Shown here one piece after another: positions 20,611 to 27,352 of a DNA stretch of 27,352 bases. Numbering within the stretch: the first letter of the stretch is position 1; every line of letters begins with the position of its first letter. The translations under genes were made by a program, and so were the position numbers. The notes under the pieces are model-generated. The model ran no database searches and was not told the DNA's origin. It was given only the letters and a program-made list of their open reading frames with translations. This DNA is from CAYSLA01 sp964431685. GTDB taxonomy: Bacteria > Armatimonadota > UBA5829. The stretch covers positions 1 to 27,352 of the forward strand of contig CAYSLA010000031.1 in NCBI GenBank assembly GCA_964431685.1, given 5' to 3'.

Positions 20611-22134
20611 TCAGAACTCGCCGAAGTAGCCCGCCATTCTTCTGAATGACCTGGCATTCTCAATCGCCTTGACCCACGCTGCAGCGCCTTGTCCCACGTC
20701 GAATCGCACCGCTGCCGGACCAACTTCGCTTTCTATGGCGATCTTCTGTGAGAATGGCTGCGCGCGCACGGTAGTGATATTCTCGAGCTTGATCCAGTTT
20801 TTGTCGTCCGGCCCCTCCGGTTGCCATAGCAGTGCGTCTTCGCGCAGTGTGAGAGTGCCGGAGATATGTGGGCGGAGGCGGTCAAGTTCCACCGACAGAA
20901 GTCTTGCCGAAGATGAGCGCAGCACGGTGGGAGCGTCAACTCGACCGGCTTTCCTGGAGCGGTTGACCTCAGAGACGCGGTTCAGCGCTGTTGCCAGACC
21001 TTCAACCTGACACTTGCTCCAGAGCGTCATTTCCACGACGCTGTTCGCGCTGCCAGCAGTAATCGTGACTCTTCCGCCAACTCCCGCGGCGGCCTGCAGA
21101 TCCTCCATTCCGACGGATCCGGCGTCGAGTCCTCTGCTCCACGCAATCCGCTGGTCAGTAATGAAGAACCCAGCCTTCGCGTTGCCCAGGACAGTATCGT
21201 CGAAAAGGGCAAGCAGTCTCTCGCCATCTTCGAGACGAAGGAATGTTTGGCGGGCAATACTTACCTTCGCTTCCGGTATGTCAGGGGCTACGAACAGGGT
21301 ATTGCCAGTGTTGATGTCACTGGACCGCAAGGTTTCGATGGTCGCTTCGGCGATCGCTCGCCTGTAACTGCCAAGGTGCCTCAGAGCCACGGAAACGCGG
21401 GGCGTTACAGCTTTGACGATGGCGCGCAGCGCAAACCAGATGACCTCGATCTCGGCCCGGTTTGCGCGGGAAAGCCTTATCTGGTGTTGCTCGAGAGCGC
21501 TTGTGAGAACCGTAATACTTCGATTGTCCAGAGCGATAGCTCCGATGTCTCGGAAATCAACGCTCGCGGCCGTCTTCTGTCTGCCTCCCATCCAGGCCAC
21601 GCGCCCCTCTGAAAGTAGCAGCCCTCGTCCTCCGTGTCCGAAATAAGCATCGTCAAAGAGAGCCAGGACTTGTTCTCCGTCCGTATCACCGGCGTAACCT
21701 TCTTCGGCGGCGCGTAGATGCCTTTCGGGGATTTCAGCTTTGACGAAGAGTCGGGGTGAAGACACTCTTCCGAGAGTTGCGGAGACCACCTGTTCAACCG
21801 ACAATCTGGGGTTGTCTTCACGTTCCGAGACGTCTTTCGACAGTCTGGACAGGGCGCGCTGAGCGGGTTCGTAGTCGGGGTTCTTCTGCAGCAGCTCGTG
21901 CAGGCACGATTGGGCGCCTGTCAGATCACCGCTGTGCCAGTGGGCCAGTGCTTTGTTGTACAATGCTCGCGGGTCGCCGGGCAGCATTACGAGAATCCTG
22001 GCGAACACGCTCATGGCCTCAGCCCATTCGCCGTGCTGCACCAAGTCGCGCGCTTTTTTCCACAAGCGCGGCGCCTCGATATCGGAGAAAATGATTCTCC
22101 CCGCTGATCCCGAATCTGCGTGCTCCGTCTGCAT
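20611..22134 (-). CDS. TPR protein with two PH/GRAM-like modules
   Basis: The 507-aa product begins with two or three TPR-like helical pairs (residues 22-100, AMSVFARILVMLPGDPRALYNKALAHWHSGDLTGAQ). Two similar modules follow: EQVLALFDDAYFGHGGRGLLLSEGRVAWM near residues 158-187 and ERLLALFDDTVLGNAKAGFFITDQRIAW near 302-330. Each matches the 'gFFITDqRIaW' strand pattern of PH/GRAM/YokE-like domains. A third, weaker one lies near 425-500. Such folds bind lipids or peptides. I know of no described protein with this layout. It is transcribed divergently from the hdr operon, and its promoter places the start point on the ATG (leaderless). No signal peptide or membrane helix is seen. Confidence 0.7.
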   Translation of the reverse strand: MQTEHADSGSAGRIIFSDIEAPRLWKKARDLVQHGEWAEAMSVFARILVMLPGDPRALYNKALAHWHSGDLTGAQSCLHELLQKNPDYEPAQRALSRLSKDVSEREDNPRLSVEQVVSATLGRVSSPRLFVKAEIPERHLRAAEEGYAGDTDGEQVLALFDDAYFGHGGRGLLLSEGRVAWMGGRQKTAASVDFRDIGAIALDNRSITVLTSALEQHQIRLSRANRAEIEVIWFALRAIVKAVTPRVSVALRHLGSYRRAIAEATIETLRSSDINTGNTLFVAPDIPEAKVSIARQTFLRLEDGERLLALFDDTVLGNAKAGFFITDQRIAWSRGLDAGSVGMEDLQAAAGVGGRVTITAGSANSVVEMTLWSKCQVEGLATALNRVSEVNRSRKAGRVDAPTVLRSSSARLLSVELDRLRPHISGTLTLREDALLWQPEGPDDKNWIKLENITTVRAQPFSQKIAIESEVGPAAVRFDVGQGAAAWVKAIENARSFRRMAGYFGEF

Positions 22135-22139
22135 AAGAG

Positions 22140-22169
22140 AGTATAGCTTTCACGCAAACCGTGCGTCAA
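22140..22169 (-). promoter_or_regulatory. Promoter of the TPR/PH-like gene, leaderless
   Basis: On the minus strand, TTGACG (22169-22164), an 18-base spacer and TATACT (22145-22140). Only five bases separate TATACT from the ATG at 22134, so transcription should start at or within 1-2 bases of the A of the start codon. Confidence 0.7.
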
Positions 22170-22204
22170 ATGTGCCGAGCGGCCTCAGGAGCGATGCAGA
22201 TTTC

Positions 22205-22234
22205 TTGACGCTCGATTCCCGCGAGTGATATTAT
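22205..22234 (+). promoter_or_regulatory. Promoter of the hdr operon
   Basis: TTGACG (22205-22210), an 18-base spacer and TATTAT (22229-22234). The start point is expected near 22241, some 47 bases before the GTG at 22288. The -35 box lies 35 bp from the -35 box of the divergent promoter, so a regulator binding between them could act on both genes. Confidence 0.65.
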
Positions 22235-22287
22235 GTGTGTGGGACAGAAGTGGGTCGGTATGTCCTGACCGAGGAATGGAGATTTAC

Positions 22288-22860
22288 GTGAGCGAAGATA
22301 GTTCTGACACCACTGCTTGCTCGCTCTGTGTGCCTGAGGCAACGCTGGATGAGCGATTCAGGGATGAGATAAACAGGCTCTCCGGCGAGAACGTGCTGAG
22401 CTGCTATCAGTGCGGTGAATGCACCGCCGGATGCCCGGCGGCCTACTGCATGGATGTGGCTCCAAACCAGATCATGCGAATGGCTCAGCTCGGGATGAAG
22501 AACGAAGTGCTCCAGTCCGCCTCCATCTGGCTTTGCGCGGGGTGCGAAACGTGCGCCACGCGGTGTCCCAGGGGTGTTGCGCTGTCCAGAGTCATGGACG
22601 CTAGCCGTCACATCGCGACGAACGAGGGCGTGAAGCCCAGGGAAGCCAACGTGCTGAAGTTCCACGAGGAGTTTCTGAAGGAAGTCAGGCGCAACGGGCG
22701 CGTGCACGAGATTAGCCTGATTGCTTTCTACAAGCTTCGGAGCAAGCAGTTCTTTGCGGACGTGTTTCAGGGAATACAGATGTTTCTCAAAGGCAAGCTT
22801 GGACTGATTCCGCACAGAGTCAAGAACCGCAAAGAAGTTCAGGGGCTCTTCAAGAAATAG
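22288..22860 (+). CDS. hdrC: Heterodisulfide reductase subunit C-like protein
   Basis: The 190-aa product carries two CxxCxxCxxxCP sites, CYQCGECTAGCP and CAGCETCATRCP, which bind two [4Fe-4S] clusters. The usual HdrC sequence between them is also seen (MDVAPNQIMRMAQLGM, LQSASIWL). HdrC passes electrons from HdrA to the HdrB active site. The GTG at 22288 has GGAG (22278-22281) 6 bases upstream. The in-frame ATG at 22276 has only GAGG one base away, so I prefer the GTG, but the start is uncertain. The gene is followed by hdrB after 47 bp and is first in the operon behind a good promoter. Confidence 0.88.
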   Translation: MSEDSSDTTACSLCVPEATLDERFRDEINRLSGENVLSCYQCGECTAGCPAAYCMDVAPNQIMRMAQLGMKNEVLQSASIWLCAGCETCATRCPRGVALSRVMDASRHIATNEGVKPREANVLKFHEEFLKEVRRNGRVHEISLIAFYKLRSKQFFADVFQGIQMFLKGKLGLIPHRVKNRKEVQGLFKK

Positions 22861-22907
22861 CCATATCCGCCCGATCTCGGCAGAAAGAATTTCGGTGGCA
22901 TAAACTG

Positions 22908-23795
22908 ATGAAATACGCATACTACCCCGGATGCAGCCTTGAGTCTACCGGCAGGGAGTTTGCTGAGTCGACCGAACTGGTTGCCAAGGCTCTGGGTATT
23001 GAACTGGTTGAAATACCCGACTGGAACTGCTGCGGAGCGACCAGTGCCCACAGTCTTGACCACAAACTGAGCGTTTCTCTGCCAGCCAGGAATCTTGGCA
23101 TCGCCGAAGAAATGGGTCTGGACGTGGTGGCGCCGTGCGCGGCCTGCTACAACCGGATGCGCAGCGCGGAAGTCGAAATGCGCAACAAGCCTCAAACCCG
23201 GGCGGAGATCAACGAGTCCCTCGAGAAGCCATTCCAGGGAAACATAACTGTCCGGTCGGCTCTGGAGGTTTTCACCACTCCGGAGACTCTTGACCTGGTG
23301 CAGAAGAATCTACGATACGCCCTCAAGGGCCTGAGGCCAGCCTGCTACTACGGATGCCTGCTCGTCAGGCCTCCGAAGGTTCTCGGGTTTGACGATGCCG
23401 AAGACCCCAAGTCGCTTGACCGGGCTATGGCCGCCTGCGGGGCGGAACCTGTGGATTGGTATTTCAAGAACGAATGCTGCGGTGCAAGCTTCGGGATCGC
23501 GCGAAGCGAAATTGTGGTCAAACTCAGCGGCGAAATCATATCGAACGCCAAGAAGCACGGCGCGAACTGCATTGTCGCCGCCTGCCCGCTCTGCATGACC
23601 AATCTGGAGATGCGTCAAGCCGCGGCGTCGAAGATGCGGGGAGAAGACCTGAGCATGCCGATCTTCTACTTCACAGAGCTTCTGGGTTTGGCGATGGATG
23701 TGCCGGGTGTGAAAAAGTGTTTTGCGAGTCACTTGATAGATGTGAATCCTGCTCTGGATGCTATAGTAGAGCAGCCCGTGGGCGCGGAGACGTGA
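22908..23795 (+). CDS. hdrB: Heterodisulfide reductase subunit B-like protein
   Basis: The 295-aa product has both CCG motifs of the HdrB family. The first is YPGCSL (Cys9), WNCCGA (41-42) and PCAACY (77, 80). The second is YYGCLL near 147, ECCGAS near 188 and ACPLCM near 226. These ligate the non-cubane iron-sulfur clusters where the disulfide is reduced. All expected Cys residues are present, so it looks fully active. In methanogens the substrate is CoM-S-S-CoB. In bacteria the acceptor is often unknown. The ATG at 22908 starts MKYAYYPGCSL as usual for the family. It is followed after 22 bp by the HicB gene, which breaks the expected hdrB-hdrA adjacency. Confidence 0.9.
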   Translation: MKYAYYPGCSLESTGREFAESTELVAKALGIELVEIPDWNCCGATSAHSLDHKLSVSLPARNLGIAEEMGLDVVAPCAACYNRMRSAEVEMRNKPQTRAEINESLEKPFQGNITVRSALEVFTTPETLDLVQKNLRYALKGLRPACYYGCLLVRPPKVLGFDDAEDPKSLDRAMAACGAEPVDWYFKNECCGASFGIARSEIVVKLSGEIISNAKKHGANCIVAACPLCMTNLEMRQAAASKMRGEDLSMPIFYFTELLGLAMDVPGVKKCFASHLIDVNPALDAIVEQPVGAET

Positions 23796-23817
23796 GAGTG
23801 ATCGGAGCAACGTCACT

Positions 23818-24024
23818 ATGAAGCTGGACTTTACTCTTGAATACTGGATAGACGAAGGTTGGTATGTCGGTCGCCTCAAGGAGGTCCCTGGAGTTTTCAG
23901 CCAGGGTGAAACGCTCGAGGAGTTGACCGCGAACGTTCAGGAGGCCTATCGTCTAATGATGGACGACACCCCACCGCTGACCCAGCGGGGTGTTAGGACC
24001 GCCAGGATTGGGCTTGAGGTTTGA
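23818..24024 (+). CDS. hicB: HicB-family antitoxin
   Basis: The 68-aa product has the HicB pseudo-RNase H fold signature: FTLEYWIDEGWYVGRLKEVPGVFSQGETLEELTANVQEAYRLM. It lacks the C-terminal DNA-binding helix-turn-helix or ribbon-helix-helix of longer HicB proteins, a common short form. HicB neutralises the mRNA-cleaving HicA toxin. The stop overlaps the hicA TTG by four bases (TTGA), so the pair was translationally coupled. The order hicB-hicA is the less common one. The pair lies inside the hdr operon and may be carried by its promoter. Confidence 0.8.
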   Translation: MKLDFTLEYWIDEGWYVGRLKEVPGVFSQGETLEELTANVQEAYRLMMDDTPPLTQRGVRTARIGLEV

Positions 24025-24201
24025 ACAGGCGCCAGTTCATCAGGGAACTGACGCAGGCAGGATGTGTCCTAAGGAGGCACGGCAGAAATCACGATGTCTA
24101 TGCGAGCGCAAGAACTGGTCGCAGCGCGCCGGCTTGCGCGGCATTCCGAGATCAAGGAGTCGCTCTGCGCGCTGATCAGGACGCAGTTGGGTCTCAAGTA
24201 G
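24021..24201 (+). pseudogene. hicA: HicA toxin gene with +1 frameshift
   Basis: The TTG at 24021 starts MNRRQFIRELTQAGCVLRRHGRNHDVYASARTGRSAP, a good HicA N-terminal half with the catalytic His in the HGRNHDVY segment. After that the frame goes wrong. Seven bases (GCTTGCG) stand where HicA proteins have two residues before RHSEI. In the +1 frame the rest reads RHSEIKESLCALIRTQLGLK and stops at 24199-24201, as HicA should. The uncorrected frame runs on to 24215. This is a single-base insertion, either real decay of the toxin or a sequencing error. Confidence 0.75.
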
Positions 24202-24248
24202 CGTTTGCACGCTGAATATGAAGGGGCGATGCCTCGTGGAGTTACTAT

Positions 24249-26222
24249 ATGGCGCGAATAGGTGTATTTGTCTGCTGGTGCGGATCTAACATAGCCAAGA
24301 CNNNNNNNNNNNNNNNNNNNNNNNNNNNNNNNNNNNNNNNNNNNNNNNNNNNNNNNNNNNNNNNNNNNNNNNNNNNNNNNNNNNNNNNNNNNNNNNNNNN
24401 NGAGCGCACGCCGAGCATCGGCGGACGTATGGCTCAGTATGACAAGACGTTCCCGACCCTTGACTGCGCGGCGTGCATTCTCACGCCGAAGATGGTCGAC
24501 TGCGCAAGCCATCCTCTGATCGATATCTGGACCTATTCGGAAGTCGAAGAGGTCAACGGGTTCGTCGGTAACTTCGAGGTGAAGATTCGAAAACGCGCCA
24601 AGAGTGTGATTGAGGATAAGTGCACGGGGTGCGGAGTTTGCCTGGAGAAGTGCCCCATAAAGGACATTCCCAGCGAGTTTGACGAGAGCGTCGGCAAACG
24701 CCGGGCGATCTACAGACCTTTCCCTCAGGCAGTTCCCAACAAGCCGGTCATAGACCGGGAACGCTGCAGGATATTCAACGGCCAGAAGTGCGGTGTCTGC
24801 CAGAAGGTATGTCCGAGTGACGCCATTGACTACGGTCAGCAGGATGAGGTGCTCACTGAGAAGTTTGGCGCCATAGTTGTGGCCACAGGATTCGATCTGA
24901 TGAAGGCAGACGAGATGGCTGAGTTCGGATACGGGAAGTATCCGGACGTAATATCCGCTGTGCAGTTTGAGCGCATTATGAACGCGTCCGGACCGACCGA
25001 TGGGCACATCGAGCGTCCTTCTGACGGCAAGACGCCGAAGTCGATTGCGTTCCTTAGCTGCATTGGAAGCCGAGACGACAACCACTACGCCTACTGCTCC
25101 AAGGTCTGCTGCATGTACAACGCCAAACAGGCGCTCCTGGTGAAAGACAAGCTGCACGACGTAGACGTGTATGTCTTCTACATGGATATCCGCGCGGCAG
25201 GTAAGGGCTACGAGGAGTTCGTGCGGCGCACCATAGAGGAGTACGGCGCGAACTACGTCAGGGGGCGCGTGTCTCGCATCTATCCTGACGGCGACCAGCT
25301 TGTCGTCAAAGGGGTGGACACTCTGCTAGGCAAGCCCGTGGAGGCCAGAGTCGATCTCGTGGTGCTGGCAACGGCGGTGCGGCCGCAGCCTGATGCGAAA
25401 GATCTCGCCCGAAAGCTGGGTATCTCAACAGACCAGTACAACTGGTTCTCTGAGGCGCATCCGAAATTGAAGCCTGTTGAGGTCCTTACGGACGGTATCT
25501 ACCTGGCGGGGGCTTGTCAGTATCCGAAAGACATACCCGACACGGTTGCACAGGCTAGCGGAGCGGCCAGCAAGGTTGCCGGACTGTTCAGCAAAGACTA
25601 CATAAAGAGCGAGCCGATGATCGCATACATCAACGAGGACACCTGTGTTGGCTGTGGGTTGTGTTCGGAGGTTTGTCCGTTCTCGGCAATTGATATGGTC
25701 GAGACCGTTGACAAGAAGCGCTCCACCCGCGCGAACCAGGTGATGCGAACTGTGGCCAGNNNNNNNNNNNNNNNNNNNNNNNNNNNNNNNNNNNNNNNNN
25801 NNNNNNNNNNNNNNNNNNNNNNNNNNNNNNNNNNNNNNNNNNNNNNNNNNNNNNNNNNNGGTGCGGACCTCGCGGGTAGCTCAAGGCTGCATTACCCAGA
25901 GAATGTGCGGATAGTCAGGGTTCCCTGCAGTGGCCGGGTTGACCCGATGTTCGTGCTGAAGGGGTTTCAGAAAGGCTTCGACGGCGTGATGGTCCTGGGT
26001 TGCCACCCGGGCGACTGCCACTATGCCAAGGGCAACTACTACGCCAGGCGCAGGATAGCAATGGTGAAGGATCTTCTGACGACGCTCGGAATCGCTGAAG
26101 ACAGATTCCACTTCGAGTGGGTCTCCGCGTCGGAGGGAAACAGATTTGCAGAGCTGATCAACGAGTTTACGGCAAAACTAGCGGAGCTTGGGCCGTTCGG
26201 AGGCGTTGCGGGCAATGGATGA
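24249..26222 (+). CDS. hdrA: HdrA-like FAD/iron-sulfur subunit with MvhD/FlxD module (two N gaps)
   Basis: HdrA is the flavin subunit that splits electron pairs. The start MARIGVFVCWCGSNIAK is typical. After the first N run, SIGGRMAQYDKTFPTLDCAACILTPKMVD follows, then CTGCGVCLEKCP, CGVCQKVCPSDAIDYGQ, and near the second gap CVGCGLCSEVCPFSAIDMVE. Relatives have over 100 residues between the first and second pieces, with the GxGxxG FAD motif, so about 300 bp more than the 100 Ns is probably missing. After the second gap, GADLAGSSRLHYPENVRIVRVPCSGRVDP, VLGCHPGDCHYAKGNYY and FEWVSASEGNRFAELINEF are MvhD/FlxD-like. Fusion or two adjacent genes cannot be decided, because the boundary lies in the gap. 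GGAG lies 9 bases before the ATG. Confidence 0.85.
   Translation: MARIGVFVCWCGSNIAKXXXXXXXXXXXXXXXXXXXXXXXXXXXXXXXXXXERTPSIGGRMAQYDKTFPTLDCAACILTPKMVDCASHPLIDIWTYSEVEEVNGFVGNFEVKIRKRAKSVIEDKCTGCGVCLEKCPIKDIPSEFDESVGKRRAIYRPFPQAVPNKPVIDRERCRIFNGQKCGVCQKVCPSDAIDYGQQDEVLTEKFGAIVVATGFDLMKADEMAEFGYGKYPDVISAVQFERIMNASGPTDGHIERPSDGKTPKSIAFLSCIGSRDDNHYAYCSKVCCMYNAKQALLVKDKLHDVDVYVFYMDIRAAGKGYEEFVRRTIEEYGANYVRGRVSRIYPDGDQLVVKGVDTLLGKPVEARVDLVVLATAVRPQPDAKDLARKLGISTDQYNWFSEAHPKLKPVEVLTDGIYLAGACQYPKDIPDTVAQASGAASKVAGLFSKDYIKSEPMIAYINEDTCVGCGLCSEVCPFSAIDMVETVDKKRSTRANQVMRTVAXXXXXXXXXXXXXXXXXXXXXXXXXXXXXXXXXXGADLAGSSRLHYPENVRIVRVPCSGRVDPMFVLKGFQKGFDGVMVLGCHPGDCHYAKGNYYARRRIAMVKDLLTTLGIAEDRFHFEWVSASEGNRFAELINEFTAKLAELGPFGGVAGNG
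24302..24401. other. N gap inside hdrA
   Basis: 100 Ns with no shared sequence at the two sides, so this is a real gap. It should hold the FAD-binding fold of HdrA, which is longer than 100 bp in relatives. Confidence 0.8.
25760..25859. other. N gap at the HdrA-MvhD junction
   Basis: 100 Ns with no shared flanks. The missing piece should contain the last HdrA iron-sulfur site and the start of the MvhD module with its first Cys pair, and it decides whether the two are fused. Confidence 0.75.
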
Positions 26223-27171
26223 TGTTCAAAGCAGGATACGCGAGGAAGCGCGCAAAGTCCTTGAGAGCGGGCAAGTGTCACTGGTGCTCGGCTGGGGGAA
26301 AGGCAGTACGCCGTTCAAGACTACGCCCGTCTTCATAGAGAAACCCGAGGATGTGGATCGGCTGGTCTGGAACCCTGCGTGCGTAAACAATTTATCCGTC
26401 TATCTGCCGAAGCTGACCAAAGACAAGAAGGTGGCGGTGGTCGCCAAACCGTGCGATATTCGAAGTTTGATAACCCTGATACAGGAGAGGCAGGTCAGTC
26501 GGGACAACGTGTACATCATCGGCCTGGGATGCGGCGGAGTGGTGGATGTCTTCAACCTCGACGAGCAGGATTTCCATATTCAGGATGTCACGGGGCTCGA
26601 CTGGGATTCCGGAAAGCTCAAGGTCACAGCGGGTTCCAGCGAGTATGTGCTGGACTGCTCCACGTGCCTGCGTGACATGTGTCTGATATGCACAAAGCGC
26701 TCACCTGCCATATTTGATGTGGAGTTGGGCGAGGCGGTGTTGCCGGAGGAGTTGTGCGCGGGGCAAAGCGTACTGCCCGACATACCTGAAGAGAGGCGCA
26801 GGTACTGGAGTGAGCAGTTCTCCCGATGCATCCGGTGCTACGCTTGCCGCCAGGTTTGTCCGAGCTGCTATTGCACCACGTGCTTCGCGGATAGGATTGA
26901 GCCGAAATGGACTGCGAAGAAAGCAACCGCTGATGAGGCTTGGATGTTCCACGCGACCCGGGCGATGCATCTTGCCGGTCGCTGCATCGCGTGCGGCGAG
27001 TGTGAGAGGGCCTGCCCGGTGGATATTCCCATAGCCGAGCTTCAGCGGGAGATGAACAAGATCACAAGTGAACGCTACAAATACGATGCGGGAAACTCGG
27101 AGCAGGACAAGCCGTTGTTCGGCCAGTTCGAGGACGAGGATTTTGACCCAGCGCACCACAGCGAGAAATGA
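26215..27171 (+). CDS. Iron-sulfur electron-transfer subunit (FlxB/FdhB-like)
   Basis: The 318-aa product has a front domain like the FrhB/FdhB family (KKVAVVAKPCDIRSLITLIQ near residues 70-90, then IIGLGCGGVVDV). A Cys-rich stretch follows (CSTCLRDMCLICTKRSP near 149-165), then CIRCYACRQVCPSCYCTTC near 205-223 and CIACGECERACPVDIP near 262-277, the last two binding [4Fe-4S] clusters. Beside HdrCBA-MvhD, its place is that of FlxB or FlxC in the FlxABCD-HdrABC system of anaerobes, which links NADH, ferredoxin and a disulfide acceptor. The ATG overlaps the HdrA/MvhD stop by 8 bp. The exact Flx letter is uncertain. A close hydrogenase or formate dehydrogenase accessory subunit is the alternative. 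Confidence 0.7.
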   Translation: MDDVQSRIREEARKVLESGQVSLVLGWGKGSTPFKTTPVFIEKPEDVDRLVWNPACVNNLSVYLPKLTKDKKVAVVAKPCDIRSLITLIQERQVSRDNVYIIGLGCGGVVDVFNLDEQDFHIQDVTGLDWDSGKLKVTAGSSEYVLDCSTCLRDMCLICTKRSPAIFDVELGEAVLPEELCAGQSVLPDIPEERRRYWSEQFSRCIRCYACRQVCPSCYCTTCFADRIEPKWTAKKATADEAWMFHATRAMHLAGRCIACGECERACPVDIPIAELQREMNKITSERYKYDAGNSEQDKPLFGQFEDEDFDPAHHSEK

Positions 27172-27352
27172 TGATGACTGACAAAGTTCTGAGCAAAGAG
27201 AAGATAGGTGAGTTCGTTGACGGTTTGTCCGGCAGGTACACCGTTGTAGCGCCGGTCCGCAGAGATGGTTCTCCGGCGGAGTTTCGCGACGTTACGGCCC
27301 AGGATTCGATAGTCATCGACGGTTCTGCGGCTCTGATGCCGCCAAAGGACTA
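27168..27352 (+). CDS. Sulfhydrogenase-beta/FlxC-like subunit, 5' part only
   Basis: The first 61 residues are visible before the window ends. Three ATG codons stand in a row (27168, 27171, 27174), the first overlapping the previous stop, so the true start is open by up to two residues. KVLSKEKIGEFVDGLSGRYTVVAPVRRDGSPAEFRDV and later GSAALMPPKD match the N-terminus of HydB/AsrA-like beta subunits, which bring electrons to hydrogenases, sulfite reductases and Flx complexes. The ferredoxin part should follow downstream. Coupling to the previous gene supports a common complex. Confidence 0.65.
   Translation, partial: MMMTDKVLSKEKIGEFVDGLSGRYTVVAPVRRDGSPAEFRDVTAQDSIVIDGSAALMPPKD

Noticed and set aside
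22225..22287. N-terminal extension of HdrC from an ATG at 22225
   Set aside because: This ATG overlaps the -10 box, so it would lie upstream of the predicted transcript start.
23990..24175. Separate gene overlapping hicB and hicA in another frame
   Set aside because: The translation is a Cys/Arg-rich shadow. The conserved HicA residues are in the other two frames.

Overview
The window reads as a high-GC bacterial metagenome scaffold with four runs of 100 Ns. PEP-CTERM tails ending in a short Arg cluster, a DUF5693-CsaB pair and a heterodisulfide-reductase-like operon in a non-methanogen together suggest Armatimonadota or a nearby lineage. That assignment is inference; no rRNA or other phylogenetic marker was compared.

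Positions 1-11067 hold a compact phage-derived cluster on the + strand: two unknown small proteins, a LamG protein, a Mu I/Z-like protease-scaffold with a well-formed internal start, a DUF2190-like protein, a Mu gpT-like major capsid protein, two small head-completion or connector-like proteins, a holin-like protein and an amidase. No integrase, terminase, portal or tail gene lies in the window. The capsid cluster is interrupted at 3833-9180 by a minus-strand block of four exported or membrane proteins: a PEP-CTERM protein, a zinc-ribbon/TM protein, a secreted alpha/beta hydrolase with a C-terminal OB-like domain, and a duplicated DUF4352-like protein whose PEP-CTERM tag has been split off by a frameshift. 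The gaps in and around the cluster carry short tandem repeats of 7-9 bp and several palindromes.

Positions 11106-15765 are chromosomal genes: ndk, a TPR/membrane protein, glycyl-tRNA synthetase, a dGTPase-like HD hydrolase and a small Cys-rich protein with a long leader. Positions 15876-20600 look like an envelope operon: rhomboid protease, DUF5693 membrane protein, CsaB pyruvyl transferase and a GNAT protein. The DUF5693 gene carries an in-frame palindromic repeat array and one spurious assembly gap.

Positions 20611-22134 (minus) encode a TPR protein with two copies of a PH/GRAM-like module, apparently from a leaderless transcript. Divergent from it, 22288 to the window end is a redox operon: HdrC, HdrB, HdrA with an MvhD/FlxD module, and two FlxB/FlxC or sulfhydrogenase-beta-like iron-sulfur proteins. 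A HicB antitoxin gene and a frameshifted hicA sit between hdrB and hdrA. The expected role is flavin-based electron bifurcation or confurcation between ferredoxin, a pyridine nucleotide and a disulfide or similar acceptor. The NAD(P)-binding subunit would have to lie past the right edge.
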